IMG/VR virus record: IMGVR_UViG_3300032431_000013
Coordinates: 1 to 47,900 of that record
Reading direction: 5' to 3' (one strand)
Origin: a virus
DNA: 47,900 nt
The position numbers and the translations under genes were made by a program. How positions within the stretch are numbered: position 1 is the stretch's first letter; every line of letters begins with the position of its first letter. The notes beneath the pieces were generated by a model. The model saw only the letters and a list, made by a program, of their open reading frames with translations, did not search any database and was not told where the DNA came from. Below, one piece after another: positions 15,276-23,761 of the stretch.

Positions 15276-15703
15276 TGACATTCGCGGCTACTACAGCAAA
15301 CGATTTGGTTAGGTTGGTTTTTCAAGCTGTTAATATTGGGAGTTTGGCGGATAATGCATCTGCCGCCCCTCTGACCAACCTTTTTCTTTCGCTTCATACA
15401 GCCGATCCGAGCGGTGGAAATCAGAGCACTAGCGAAACGTCATATACTGGGTATGCACGTCTTGCTGTTATTCGTACAGCTGGTGGGTTCGCTTGTACCG
15501 GTAGAATTGTTACTCTTGTTGCGCAAGCTATTTTCGGAACTAGTACGGTAGGAACTCCTACAATTACGCATGCTGGCGTCGGTTATGCGTCGTCTGGGGC
15601 TACTAAATTAATTACATCCGAAGCGTTAGTTACGCCTAGAGTGATTACGGTTGGGGACGCCCCTCGAATCCAAATTAGCGATTTCTCGTTCACTTTGAAC
15701 TGA
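15275..15703 (+). CDS. Phage structural protein of the 'SLHTADP' family
   Basis: 142 residues. 'LFLSLHTADPSGGNQSTSET' then 'SYTGYARLAVIRT' is a recurrent phage family, often labelled tail fibre, found between head-completion and tail genes. The fold is probably beta-rich. It is expected to be a virion component, possibly at the head surface or neck; the exact place is not known. TAATG coupling with the previous gene. Confidence 0.7.
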   Translation: MTFAATTANDLVRLVFQAVNIGSLADNASAAPLTNLFLSLHTADPSGGNQSTSETSYTGYARLAVIRTAGGFACTGRIVTLVAQAIFGTSTVGTPTITHAGVGYASSGATKLITSEALVTPRVITVGDAPRIQISDFSFTLN

Positions 15704-15704
15704 C

Positions 15705-17048
15705 ATGCCTGATAATTTTGATCAGAAAGACGCGGCAAATGTTACTCAAGCCATTGCCGCGGATGATATCGGGAGCGTTCTTTACCAGCGCATCAAAGCC
15801 ACATTTGGCCCAGACGGCACTGCCACTGATGTTGACGCCCCGTTCGCCTCGCGCCTTCCTGTAGGCTCGCGTCAATCGGGAGAACTCTTCATCACTGGGC
15901 AAGGCGTACAATCGACGCTTGGGAACAACGTTCTAAATGCTGTAGCGGGCGCGACTGCCACTGATTTGATGCCCGATGGTACGGGCGGGATTAGATACCG
16001 TTCGTTTGCTGTACAGATTGTTGGCGGAGCAAGTATTAGCGCTGGCGCAGTGACGTTCGAGGGCAGCAACGATAACGTTACGTTTCACACACTATCCGTC
16101 TATGACGACGCGGTCATTACAGGCACGATCATTCAAGGCGCAATTACGATAGCTGCCAACACAAGTCGCGTGTTCTCGGGTAAGGCTCTCTACCGACATT
16201 TGAGGTGTCGCATTTCAACCGCTTTCGTTGGCGGCTCGGTTTTTATTCAGGCGTTCTCGATCGTCTCTCAAGGTGAGTATGTCCCGCGCGTTCAGTCGGT
16301 TGGCAACCCGACGACGGGCAACCTACAGGCAACCGTAACGTTGGGTGCTACAACGCTCACTAGTGTAACCACTGGCACTTCTGCCGCCAACCTAGGCAAG
16401 GCCGAAGACGGCCCAAATGCATCGGGTGACGTTGGTGTGTTTCAGCTGGGCGTTCGGCGCGATACCATAACGGCCAAAGCTTCACCGCGAACAAGTGCGG
16501 ATGGGGATTATTCCGAACTTGCAGTCACGCGCAACGGCGCGATCTTGACCAAGGATGAGGATACGCATCACAAGGCCTACAGGGCCTCATTCCAGGTCTC
16601 CCCAGCTGCAAGTGCAACGGACATTGCAGATATGATAGGTAATGCGACTTCGGACGCATTTATCACGCGCATCATAATTACTGGATTGCAAACGACGGCT
16701 GGTATAGTCGAAATATTTTTGGTGAGACGATCGACGGCAAACACACTTGGAACAAGAGTGCCTGCTACGGCAGTAGTTATGGATTCGGTAGATGCTGCGG
16801 CGTCATGCGTTCCCGGTGGTTACAGCGCCAACCCTACAACGGGAACTCTTGTCGGTAATATTAGACGCGAATATGTATTTGTTGGACAATCTACAAGTAA
16901 CAGCGTTGGTAGAATTGAGTGGAATTTTGGCGACAAATGTAAGCCAGTAATTATATCTGGCACGACGCAATGTCTAGCAATTAACTTGGGTGGTGTAACA
17001 CTCACTGGCGCTACGCTCAACGTTCAAATCGACTGGTACGAAAACTGA
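15705..17048 (+). CDS. Large beta-rich virion protein (possible decoration/fibre)
   Basis: 447 residues, rich in Thr, Ser, Gly, Val and Ala, with short beta-like repeats and few charged residues, as in phage surface proteins. A segment such as 'RKDTITAKASPRTSADGDYSEL'-like spacing (about residues 255-272) and 'LAVTRNGAILTKDED' is common in putative decoration or appendage proteins. Likely exposed on the virion head. No enzyme motif is seen. It starts two bases after the previous gene. Confidence 0.6.
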   Translation: MPDNFDQKDAANVTQAIAADDIGSVLYQRIKATFGPDGTATDVDAPFASRLPVGSRQSGELFITGQGVQSTLGNNVLNAVAGATATDLMPDGTGGIRYRSFAVQIVGGASISAGAVTFEGSNDNVTFHTLSVYDDAVITGTIIQGAITIAANTSRVFSGKALYRHLRCRISTAFVGGSVFIQAFSIVSQGEYVPRVQSVGNPTTGNLQATVTLGATTLTSVTTGTSAANLGKAEDGPNASGDVGVFQLGVRRDTITAKASPRTSADGDYSELAVTRNGAILTKDEDTHHKAYRASFQVSPAASATDIADMIGNATSDAFITRIIITGLQTTAGIVEIFLVRRSTANTLGTRVPATAVVMDSVDAAASCVPGGYSANPTTGTLVGNIRREYVFVGQSTSNSVGRIEWNFGDKCKPVIISGTTQCLAINLGGVTLTGATLNVQIDWYEN

Positions 17049-17054
17049 GCGTAC

Positions 17055-17681
17055 ATGTCGCTTCTGCTACTGAATCAACCGATTAGTTCGACCGTTAATT
17101 ATGTCGACATGGTTGTTTATGCGAGCGCGAATGGTTTATTAGATGTTAATGTAACGCGGCTTTTAGGTCTTGCAGCAAACCCATTCGCCACTGGAGACCT
17201 TAGTGTTGATTTGAGTCGTCTTGTAAGTCTTGCAGCAAACCCATTCGCCACTGGAACCCTGTACGTTCGACTAACGGGTAATAATCCCGACCCTGTTTTA
17301 GCCATATCAAATAGGTTTGATGGTATGCGTAACACTGCCCAAAGAATAATCGAGAAAAATGGCGAGCTTGCGAGCTGGCTAGTAAAGCGTGATGCGGGCG
17401 GACCAGCCTGGAACCCAACGGGCGCAACTGACGTAACACACGAAGTATTTATGGTTTTTCTACCAGTCGAACGCTTTGGTAAAGAGACGAAAACGGAGAG
17501 TGACACCGAACAACGTAAAGGTTCGATGTTGATCTACATGCCACCTGTGTCATTTGAACCTAGCGCAAAAGATGTAATCTTTCGTCCTGCTACCGGGAAA
17601 AACTATCGTATTGTTAGCCTTGACGCGGTTAGACCTAACAGCGAGCAAACCATACTTTACAAGATTTTGGTTGACGGATGA
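17055..17681 (+). CDS. Head-closure-like connector with duplicated N-terminal repeat
   Basis: 208 residues. The C-terminal half (about 85-208; VFLPVERFGKETKTESDTEQ, then KDVIFRPATGKNYRIVSLDA) looks like a head-closure connector domain. The N-terminal 80 residues contain 20-residue repeats ending LAANPFATG, encoded by a DNA repeat at 17167-17195 and 17227-17255 that is exact over 29 bases with a 60-bp period. The N-terminal part may be a small surface domain added to the connector. Confidence 0.6.
   Translation: MSLLLLNQPISSTVNYVDMVVYASANGLLDVNVTRLLGLAANPFATGDLSVDLSRLVSLAANPFATGTLYVRLTGNNPDPVLAISNRFDGMRNTAQRIIEKNGELASWLVKRDAGGPAWNPTGATDVTHEVFMVFLPVERFGKETKTESDTEQRKGSMLIYMPPVSFEPSAKDVIFRPATGKNYRIVSLDAVRPNSEQTILYKILVDG
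17167..17255 (+). repeat. Exact 29-base direct repeat, 60-bp period
   Basis: Bases 17167-17195 and 17227-17255 are identical and encode the second half of a 20-residue repeat in the connector-like protein. The intervening parts are similar in protein but not in DNA. This indicates a recent or gene-converted duplication. Confidence 0.85.
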
Positions 17682-18151
17682 TCAACACAATTGATGCGCA
17701 CGGTGAAATGAACGCCTACGCGCTAGGCGCAATTTTGGCTGCGGCAGCAGAACTAAGCGTCGATTTGTTAGCAACCGATGTGAGATTCGTTGGTGTGGAA
17801 GGGGCCGAAATACCCGATCCAAGTAGGTATTGGGCCCGCGTGTCAATCCACGCAATCTACAGCGGGAGAGGGACGCTAGGCGGTTCCCCCGGGCTACGTA
17901 GATATCAAACGGGGGGTTTGCTGTGGATTCAGCTGTTCGGCCCTAAAATTCAAGCAAATTCCTACTGGACTTGCCTGTCACTTGCGGCGAAGATCAGGGA
18001 AAGATTTGTGGGGGCGGAAACGCCAGGGGTCGTTAGGTTTCAAAACGACTTCGTCGATACGAGAACCCCGCAAGAAAATCAGTGGACTCGGGCGAATTTT
18101 CGAACTGAGTTTGAGTTTGAAGAAATCCTAGCCAACGGAAGCCTACCATGA
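17678..18151 (+). CDS. Tail terminator-like protein
   Basis: 157 residues, mixed alpha/beta (LAAAAELSVDLLATDVRFVG; YWARVSIHAIYSGRG; WTRANFRTEFEFEEIL). Size, the alternating pattern and location between head closure and the tail tube gene fit a tail terminator (neck) protein that caps the tube. Identification rests on context. It is coupled at both ends by ATGA. Confidence 0.65.
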   Translation: MINTIDAHGEMNAYALGAILAAAAELSVDLLATDVRFVGVEGAEIPDPSRYWARVSIHAIYSGRGTLGGSPGLRRYQTGGLLWIQLFGPKIQANSYWTCLSLAAKIRERFVGAETPGVVRFQNDFVDTRTPQENQWTRANFRTEFEFEEILANGSLP

Positions 18152-19686
18152 CGACCATTTCGAGCAACGTTACCGCCCTTTCTATCGCAGAAGAGACCAC
18201 TCTTAATGTTCTGCCTGGCACCCCTGTTTTCCAGCTTCTAGAGCCGAATTCATACTCGGATTTGGGTGGGGAAATCTCGGTGGTCCCGCGCAACCCGATT
18301 TCCCCTGATCGTCAACGTCGACGCGGGACGTTGAGTGATAGTGATGCTATGGCCGGGTGGAATAGCGATTTTACGCGAACGAATATGCTTCGGTACTTGC
18401 AGGGGTTCCTGTTCGCCGATGCTCGCGAGAAGGGGACCACAGCCCCGATGACTGGCCCTGCTCCTGTGGTCATGACCGCGACCACTGCAACGACTTTTAC
18501 AGCCGCAGCTGGTCTTGGTATTTTTGCAGCTAACGTGCTCGTATTTGCGTCCGGGTTTGCGCAAGCTGCAAATAACGGTTTTAAGTTGTTGAGCGCAGCA
18601 ACCGCAACGGTTTTGACGACTACTGGTAATGTTGTCGAAGCAGCACCGCCTGCAATTGCGAAAGTCGAAGCAGTTGGCCGACAATTCGCATCGGGTGATT
18701 TGGTTATCACTGTTGCATCGGGTGTTGTAACGATGACCAGCACTGCGAGTGCTCTTCCCACGAATCTTGTTCCTGGCGAGTGGATTTATATTGGAGGCGA
18801 TACACTCGTAACTCAATTCGCTACGTTTGCGCGCGGTATGGTTCGACTTCGAACCGTTTCCGCAGGTGCATATACATTTGACGATACTATTTTGCTTGGT
18901 GGGGTAGCCCCTGTAGCAGATGCTGGCGCCGCTAAGACGATCCAAATTTTCTTTGGAACGGTAATTCGAAATGAGTTCGACCCAACTCTGATCAAGCGCC
19001 GCACCTATACGGTCGAACGACAAATGGGAATTGGTTCAGCCCCTCCCAATGCCCAAGCGGAGTATATTAGTGGTTGTGTCCCCAACGAATTGACGTTCAA
19101 TTTTCCTGGGCAAGATAAAGTCACCACTGACATTACGTTCGTCGGAATGACAAGTTATCGCAGAAGCGGCAATGGCGCTGGTAACCTTATCCTGACCGGA
19201 ACACGATTGGTGTCCACGGATGAAGAGGCATATAATACGACTCAAGATTTTAAGTTTCAAAAACTGACAGTTGTACCTGTAGGTTCGAACGGAACCCCGC
19301 TATTTGCATTTGCCACTGATGCCACTATTGCCATCAACAATAACGTTGACGGCGACAAGGCGTTAGGCGTGCTCGGAGCAATCAATGCGCAGCCTGGAAC
19401 GCTTGAAGTTGGCGGGACGATTAACGCCTATTTCACGACGGTTGAGGCGCTCGACGCGGTTCAAAATAACGCTGAAGTTGCGTTCACGACGGGTTGTGTC
19501 TCCAAGAGAAATTTCGGGTTCATTGTGGACTTGCCCATGCTACAACTAGCGAACGGGAAGCCTCAGGTTTCCCTGAATGACTCGATCATCGTCCCCCTCG
19601 ATCTAGTAGCGAGCAGGGCTCCTAAGTTCGGGCATACCATTCTGATCAATTCGTTTCCCTATCTCCCGTCCGTCGCGGCTTCCTGA
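18148..19686 (+). CDS. Major tail (tube) protein
   Basis: 512 residues. It starts 'SNVTALSIAEETTLNVLPGT' and contains 'YTVERQMGIG' and 'NELTFNFPGQDKVTTDITFVG', typical of large siphovirus tail tube proteins. An inserted Thr/Ala/Val-rich region (about 110-260) is probably an Ig-like or extra beta domain. The protein polymerises into the tail tube around the tape measure. The following gene order (chaperone with frameshift, then tape measure) supports the call. Confidence 0.85.
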   Translation: MTTISSNVTALSIAEETTLNVLPGTPVFQLLEPNSYSDLGGEISVVPRNPISPDRQRRRGTLSDSDAMAGWNSDFTRTNMLRYLQGFLFADAREKGTTAPMTGPAPVVMTATTATTFTAAAGLGIFAANVLVFASGFAQAANNGFKLLSAATATVLTTTGNVVEAAPPAIAKVEAVGRQFASGDLVITVASGVVTMTSTASALPTNLVPGEWIYIGGDTLVTQFATFARGMVRLRTVSAGAYTFDDTILLGGVAPVADAGAAKTIQIFFGTVIRNEFDPTLIKRRTYTVERQMGIGSAPPNAQAEYISGCVPNELTFNFPGQDKVTTDITFVGMTSYRRSGNGAGNLILTGTRLVSTDEEAYNTTQDFKFQKLTVVPVGSNGTPLFAFATDATIAINNNVDGDKALGVLGAINAQPGTLEVGGTINAYFTTVEALDAVQNNAEVAFTTGCVSKRNFGFIVDLPMLQLANGKPQVSLNDSIIVPLDLVASRAPKFGHTILINSFPYLPSVAAS

Positions 19687-19687
19687 T

Positions 19688-19731
19688 CCTAGATGCCTTT
19701 CTAGGTGGGGTTGCGATGGCCTCACCTAGAA
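19688..19731 (+). promoter_or_regulatory. Two mutually exclusive hairpins around the chaperone start
   Basis: CCTAGA (19688-19693) can pair with TCTAGG (19700-19705). Alternatively TTCTAGGTG (19699-19707) pairs over nine bases with CACCTAGAA (19723-19731), placing ATG 19716 in the loop. The two structures share bases and cannot form together. This could set the amount of chaperone relative to the tail tube protein. Confidence 0.5.
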
Positions 19732-20147
19732 AGTTTGAAATCATGAGCATCAAAGCCCGTTTCGGAATCAACAAGGAACTTGCCCACACGAAGGGCGCAG
19801 AATGTGTCATTGATGAAATGACCTTTTTCGTTGGGTATAGAAGCCCCTCCAATCGAGTTTGGGCGAAGCTGTACGAGGAAGGGTGGAAGGCGCATCGCGA
19901 GGATTTGGAATCACTTTCCTCTGATCAAACGCTCGCCATCAACCAAGATATTTTTGCGCGAGCACTTATGCTCGGTTGGAAAAATGTAAAGGAATCGATT
20001 AACGATTCCGAATTGGTTACGTTTAGCGTTGACGAAGCAATTCGCCTATTTTCCGAATACCCGGAACTTTACTATGACTTGTCGCAATTCGCGGTTGACC
20101 GCGCGAATTTCCTATCTGGTGATGCAAAGGTCGACGCAAAAAACTAA
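19716..20147 (+). CDS. Tail assembly chaperone, short form (gpG-like)
   Basis: 143 residues, helical and acidic. It lies between tail tube and tape measure and ends with the slippery sequence A-AAA-AAC directly before its stop, as in lambda G/GT-type systems. The protein coats the tape measure during tail assembly and is not in the virion. ATG 19716 is preceded by AGGTGGGG; ATG 19743 is an alternative start. Start-site hairpins are described separately. Confidence 0.85.
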   Translation: MASPRKFEIMSIKARFGINKELAHTKGAECVIDEMTFFVGYRSPSNRVWAKLYEEGWKAHREDLESLSSDQTLAINQDIFARALMLGWKNVKESINDSELVTFSVDEAIRLFSEYPELYYDLSQFAVDRANFLSGDAKVDAKN

Positions 20148-20524
20148 TAGCGTATCTGGAACACGGTAGGGGGGTTGGGCCGCATGCTCGAACGATCATT
20201 CAGGGTCTGAGACAAGCCGGCCAACCCATTCCAGACAACCTAGCCAACCCACCAAAGCTTGCGCCCGGCCTAGAGCTGTATCTCCAAGCCTGGCTTAATT
20301 TGGACACCGAACGCATGCCATCCCAGTATGGGATTAGCCCCATTCCGTGGGGTGCAATCGAGCGATACGCGGTTGCGTTTGCTCTGAGTGATCCTGGCTA
20401 TTTTCATGAAGTTATTCGGGCGCTAGATGACTGGCATTTAACGTCTAGTGCGCAAAGAATGAAACCAAATGGCGCGACTAAAATCCCTTCGAAGCTTTCT
20501 CGCAAAGGAACTGGCGCGCGTTGA
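19716..20524 (+). CDS. Tail assembly chaperone, frameshifted long form (gpGT-like)
   Basis: A -1 slip at 20138-20144 joins the 143-residue chaperone to 126 further residues encoded from 20144 (L-I-A-Y-L-E-H-G...), giving about 269 residues. The added part ends with 'WGAIERYAVAFALSDPGYF' and 'VIRALDDWHL', which resembles the T domain of other tail chaperones; it has no good start of its own. The T part recruits the tail tube protein while G binds the tape measure. The coding region overlaps the next gene by 56 bases. Confidence 0.85.
20138..20144 (+). promoter_or_regulatory. -1 ribosomal frameshift site A-AAA-AAC
   Basis: The zero-frame codons are GCA AAA AAC TAA, so the heptamer fits the X-XXY-YYZ pattern exactly and precedes the stop by no bases. 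The -1 frame is open from here to 20524. A possible stem (20172-20181 with 20219-20227, one bulge) lies 27 bases downstream; this is further than usual, so its role is uncertain. Confidence 0.88.
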
Positions 20525-20894
20525 AAGCAAAGTTGCAAGAAGAGTTAATCGAGCCGTTGTTATAATGGTTCGAGAGTTGGCACTCGCAACACCCGTTGAT
20601 ACGTCGCAAGCTCTTTCGAATTGGATTGTTGGCATAGGGGTGAAAGACCCGAGTTTCATCACCCCTTGGGTTCCTGGACTAGGGGGATCGACGCAAAACG
20701 CAAGCGTTGCCGAAACTGTAGCGGCCGCAAAAGTAATGCTCACTGGGCGCAAATTTGGGACGCGTATTTTTGTCTCAAATTCAGCCCCTTATATTCGGAA
20801 GCTGAATGCTGGTAGTTCAAGACAAGCACCAGCGGGCTTCGTCGAGGGGGCCATAATGAAAGCTCGAATCTCACTGAGAGGAAAAGGCGAATGA
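20469..20894 (+). CDS. HK97 gp10-like tail component
   Basis: 141 residues. 'ATPVDTSQALSNWIVGIG' (about 40-57) and the end 'NAGSSRQAPAGFVEGAIMKA' match the gp10-like phage family: VDTG/S followed by the SxQAPxGF motif. These proteins complete or connect the tail. Position after the chaperone, instead of before the tail tube, is less common. It overlaps the frameshifted frame upstream and the tape measure gene downstream (ATGA). Confidence 0.75.
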   Translation: MARLKSLRSFLAKELARVESKVARRVNRAVVIMVRELALATPVDTSQALSNWIVGIGVKDPSFITPWVPGLGGSTQNASVAETVAAAKVMLTGRKFGTRIFVSNSAPYIRKLNAGSSRQAPAGFVEGAIMKARISLRGKGE

Positions 20895-23761
20895 GCACGG
20901 AACCTATTTCGATTGAAATCCAAGACAAGATTGCGTCATCGATTCGCGCCAAACTTGAAGAGATTTCCAGGTACGCAGATGCGGCCGATATGAACGTCGA
21001 GCGGCTGAAATCGAACCTAGCTAAGCTAGGAAGCCGCTCATCTGTGGGCAATAACCTAAAATCATCCTTTGAGGGCAACGCATCTGCGGCTCGCAACTAT
21101 GCCACGGCAACGGAACAAGCCACAGCTGCCATTAAGCGTCGAACAATCGCAACGGCAGCAGCAACAAGGCAACTAGATAAATGGCAAGCTGCCGAACGAA
21201 AGGCCAGCGCAACCGCCTCCCGAAGCGGAAGTAGAAGCGGTGGTGATTCATTTTCCGGAGGTTTGCCACTTGCGTCATTGACGAAGGCCGGAGCTATGGG
21301 CGCTGCTATTTATGCGGCAACGGAACTAACCGGTGAAATTATCAATCTCACCACAAGTTACCAGAAACTCCAAAATAAGTTGACCCCTGTTACCGGCTCA
21401 TTGGCGGAAACAGGGCCATTGATGCGTGAACTTAAAGACGTTGCTAACGCTACATACACTCCGCTTGATGCAACGGTTCAGGCCTATTCTCGTTTTGCTC
21501 GCGCTTTGGAATCGATCAATCATCCTGCTAGCGAAGCTATTGGGTTGACCACTACGGTCAACAAACTTTTGCGCGCTTCTGGCGCAACCGCACAGGAATC
21601 AGGGGCTGCATTGTTGCAGCTTTCGCAAGCATTTAATAAAGGCAAGCTGGACGGGGACGAATTTCGAACCGTCATGGAACTAATGCCTGCTGCGGCGGAT
21701 GCAATCGCTAAAGAGCTTGGCGTAACCCGTGGTGAACTTTTGAAGCTTGCTCCCGAAGGGAAAATCACAAGCGAAGTAATGGTTGCTGCATTCAAAAATG
21801 CAGAAGGTGCTTTAGCTCTTTTGCCGCAGCCCATCATGACGATTGATGACGCTTTCGTGAAACTGAAAACGAACGCCACGCTTTTTTTCGGAGAGTCCGA
21901 AACTTGGACTCGTATGGTTAGAGGTATGACCAAATCGGTTAACAGGCTCGCTGAAGCCATGGATGTTGTTGGGCCAAAACTATCATATGATGAAATGTCA
22001 GATGATTGGCAATCAAAAAACGCCGATAAGCTACTCGCGAAAACGAAAGCCGAAACGAAAGCGATCAAAGATCAAGCAGTATCGATTGAAGAACGAAATA
22101 AAGCATTCGGCGAGTTTCTAAAGCAACAAGAGCGGGACGTCGAGCTTGCAAAAATGAGTGAGGATGACCGAGCGATTGGTCAGAAGTTAGACGCGGTAAA
22201 GAAAAAAATCGTAATGACCCCCGAGGAAGAGGCCGCTACTGCTGGCATCATCCGCGCAAACTATTTTAAGACCAAAAAAACCTCGGGCGGGAAGGGTGTC
22301 GACCGTGCTGCGGAAATCGGAAAGGTTAACGAAAAACTAGCCGATGAAATCGCGCGTATGCATGAGTTAAGCGATGCTCGCGAAACCGCAGCTAAGTTCG
22401 ATTCAATTGATCAAACGCTACGCGGCAAAAAGATCCAACTCAACGAAGCTGAAACCGAATCGATCAAAACCGCCATTGCTTCGATCCAAACATACTCGCG
22501 CGTTCAAGCGGCGAGTGATGCGATGCTTGATGGTCGTATGGGTCCGGCCCGCGAGTATCTCGCCAATCTGGACGCGGCAAATGAGAATTACGAGCGCGGT
22601 ACGCTAGACCTTACGGCATACAATGAAGAGTTAGCCATCAATGAGCGAAAGCTCCGCATGGCGCAAAGAGCGCAAGACGAATCAGTTGACACCATGTTCG
22701 CCTACAACAAGGCGAGCGCAGATCAACGCGCATTGGGCATGCTCAATAGTCGCGAATTTGAAATCGAAAGCAAAGTTCAGCAAGTCGTAAACGATCAACT
22801 CGAAAAGGGTGTCGAACTTCGCGATATCAACACAGCCGCGATTCGCCGAAATGAGCTAGCGCTTCGGGATATGAACGAAGCCCGTGCGGCTGAAAATGAA
22901 ATCCTAGCTAATACCATCTACGCAGCAGATACCTTCAATCGATCTGCCCAAGCCTTGCAGAACGTCAAGGGTACGCCTGGAATGGGCAAATATGACGCTG
23001 GTCAAACCACGGAAATGATGGGAGGGGACACTGCAAGTGCAACCGAACCTTGGTTTCAAAAGCAGATCGAAGACCGCGAGGAGGGGTATCGTCGAATCGA
23101 TGAAATGCGGCGCCTCGATTTGATCAATGAGCAAACTGCATCGACGATGAAAATGCGGATTTGGCAAACCGAGCAAAACTCAAAACTCGACATTGCCAAG
23201 AGTTTCTTTTCGAATTTCGAGGGAATGCAGCGAAGTAACTCTGAGGAAATGGCCGCTGTGGGCAAAGCCGCCGCAATTGCTAACGCAACCATAACAACTT
23301 ACCAGGCCGCAAATGCCGCTTACGCGTCGATGGCGGGAATTCCAATTGTGGGGCCAGCGCTTGGGATTGCAGCTGCTGCGGGCGCAATTGCGTCGGGTCT
23401 AGCCAACGTCCAAGCGATCGCCAGTCAACCGACTGGATTTCAAGCTGGCGGTTGGACTGGCAACGGGGGGCGCTCTGACGTTGCTGGTGTCGTCCACGGT
23501 CAGGAGTACGTTATGGACGCTGCTAGCACTTCGAGGCTTGGTCGCGGCAACCTAGACGCGCTACGCAATGGTGATTCGTCTGGTGTTACAGGTGGCGGCA
23601 ACACGAGTAGCAAGGCCGCCAACGTTACGGTCAACGTCGCGTTGTTTTCGACCAAAGAAGACGCCGAAGCGTGGCTTGCAACTCGCGACGGGGAAAAACG
23701 AGTTGTCGAAATTGTGGCAGCTAACCGCAAATCTCTCTCGAAAGTCCTTACTGGATCATGA
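20891..23761 (+). CDS. Tail tape measure protein
   Basis: 956 residues. The N-terminal tape-measure domain (about residues 155-310; YTPLDATVQAYSRFARALES, LLQLSQAFNKGKLDGDEF, LMPAAADAIAKELGVTRGEL) is clear. A long charged helical part follows (about 330-780). The C-terminal hydrophobic stretch (AGIPIVGPALGIAAAAGAIA, about 815-835) and 'GVVHGQEYVMDAASTSRLG' are typical. It sets tail length and may enter the host membrane during DNA injection. At roughly 1.5 angstrom per residue, 956 residues imply a tail of about 140 nm. Confidence 0.92.
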   Translation: MSTEPISIEIQDKIASSIRAKLEEISRYADAADMNVERLKSNLAKLGSRSSVGNNLKSSFEGNASAARNYATATEQATAAIKRRTIATAAATRQLDKWQAAERKASATASRSGSRSGGDSFSGGLPLASLTKAGAMGAAIYAATELTGEIINLTTSYQKLQNKLTPVTGSLAETGPLMRELKDVANATYTPLDATVQAYSRFARALESINHPASEAIGLTTTVNKLLRASGATAQESGAALLQLSQAFNKGKLDGDEFRTVMELMPAAADAIAKELGVTRGELLKLAPEGKITSEVMVAAFKNAEGALALLPQPIMTIDDAFVKLKTNATLFFGESETWTRMVRGMTKSVNRLAEAMDVVGPKLSYDEMSDDWQSKNADKLLAKTKAETKAIKDQAVSIEERNKAFGEFLKQQERDVELAKMSEDDRAIGQKLDAVKKKIVMTPEEEAATAGIIRANYFKTKKTSGGKGVDRAAEIGKVNEKLADEIARMHELSDARETAAKFDSIDQTLRGKKIQLNEAETESIKTAIASIQTYSRVQAASDAMLDGRMGPAREYLANLDAANENYERGTLDLTAYNEELAINERKLRMAQRAQDESVDTMFAYNKASADQRALGMLNSREFEIESKVQQVVNDQLEKGVELRDINTAAIRRNELALRDMNEARAAENEILANTIYAADTFNRSAQALQNVKGTPGMGKYDAGQTTEMMGGDTASATEPWFQKQIEDREEGYRRIDEMRRLDLINEQTASTMKMRIWQTEQNSKLDIAKSFFSNFEGMQRSNSEEMAAVGKAAAIANATITTYQAANAAYASMAGIPIVGPALGIAAAAGAIASGLANVQAIASQPTGFQAGGWTGNGGRSDVAGVVHGQEYVMDAASTSRLGRGNLDALRNGDSSGVTGGGNTSSKAANVTVNVALFSTKEDAEAWLATRDGEKRVVEIVAANRKSLSKVLTGS

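Noticed and set aside
18250-19023. 257-codon frame antisense to the tail tube gene
   Set aside because: It mirrors codon structure of the sense gene, has Cys/Arg-rich random composition and no start signal.
20172-20227. Stem downstream of the frameshift site as a stimulatory structure
   Set aside because: It begins 27 bases after the slippery site and has a bulge; typical stimulators lie about 5-9 bases away, so it is not claimed as part of the mechanism.
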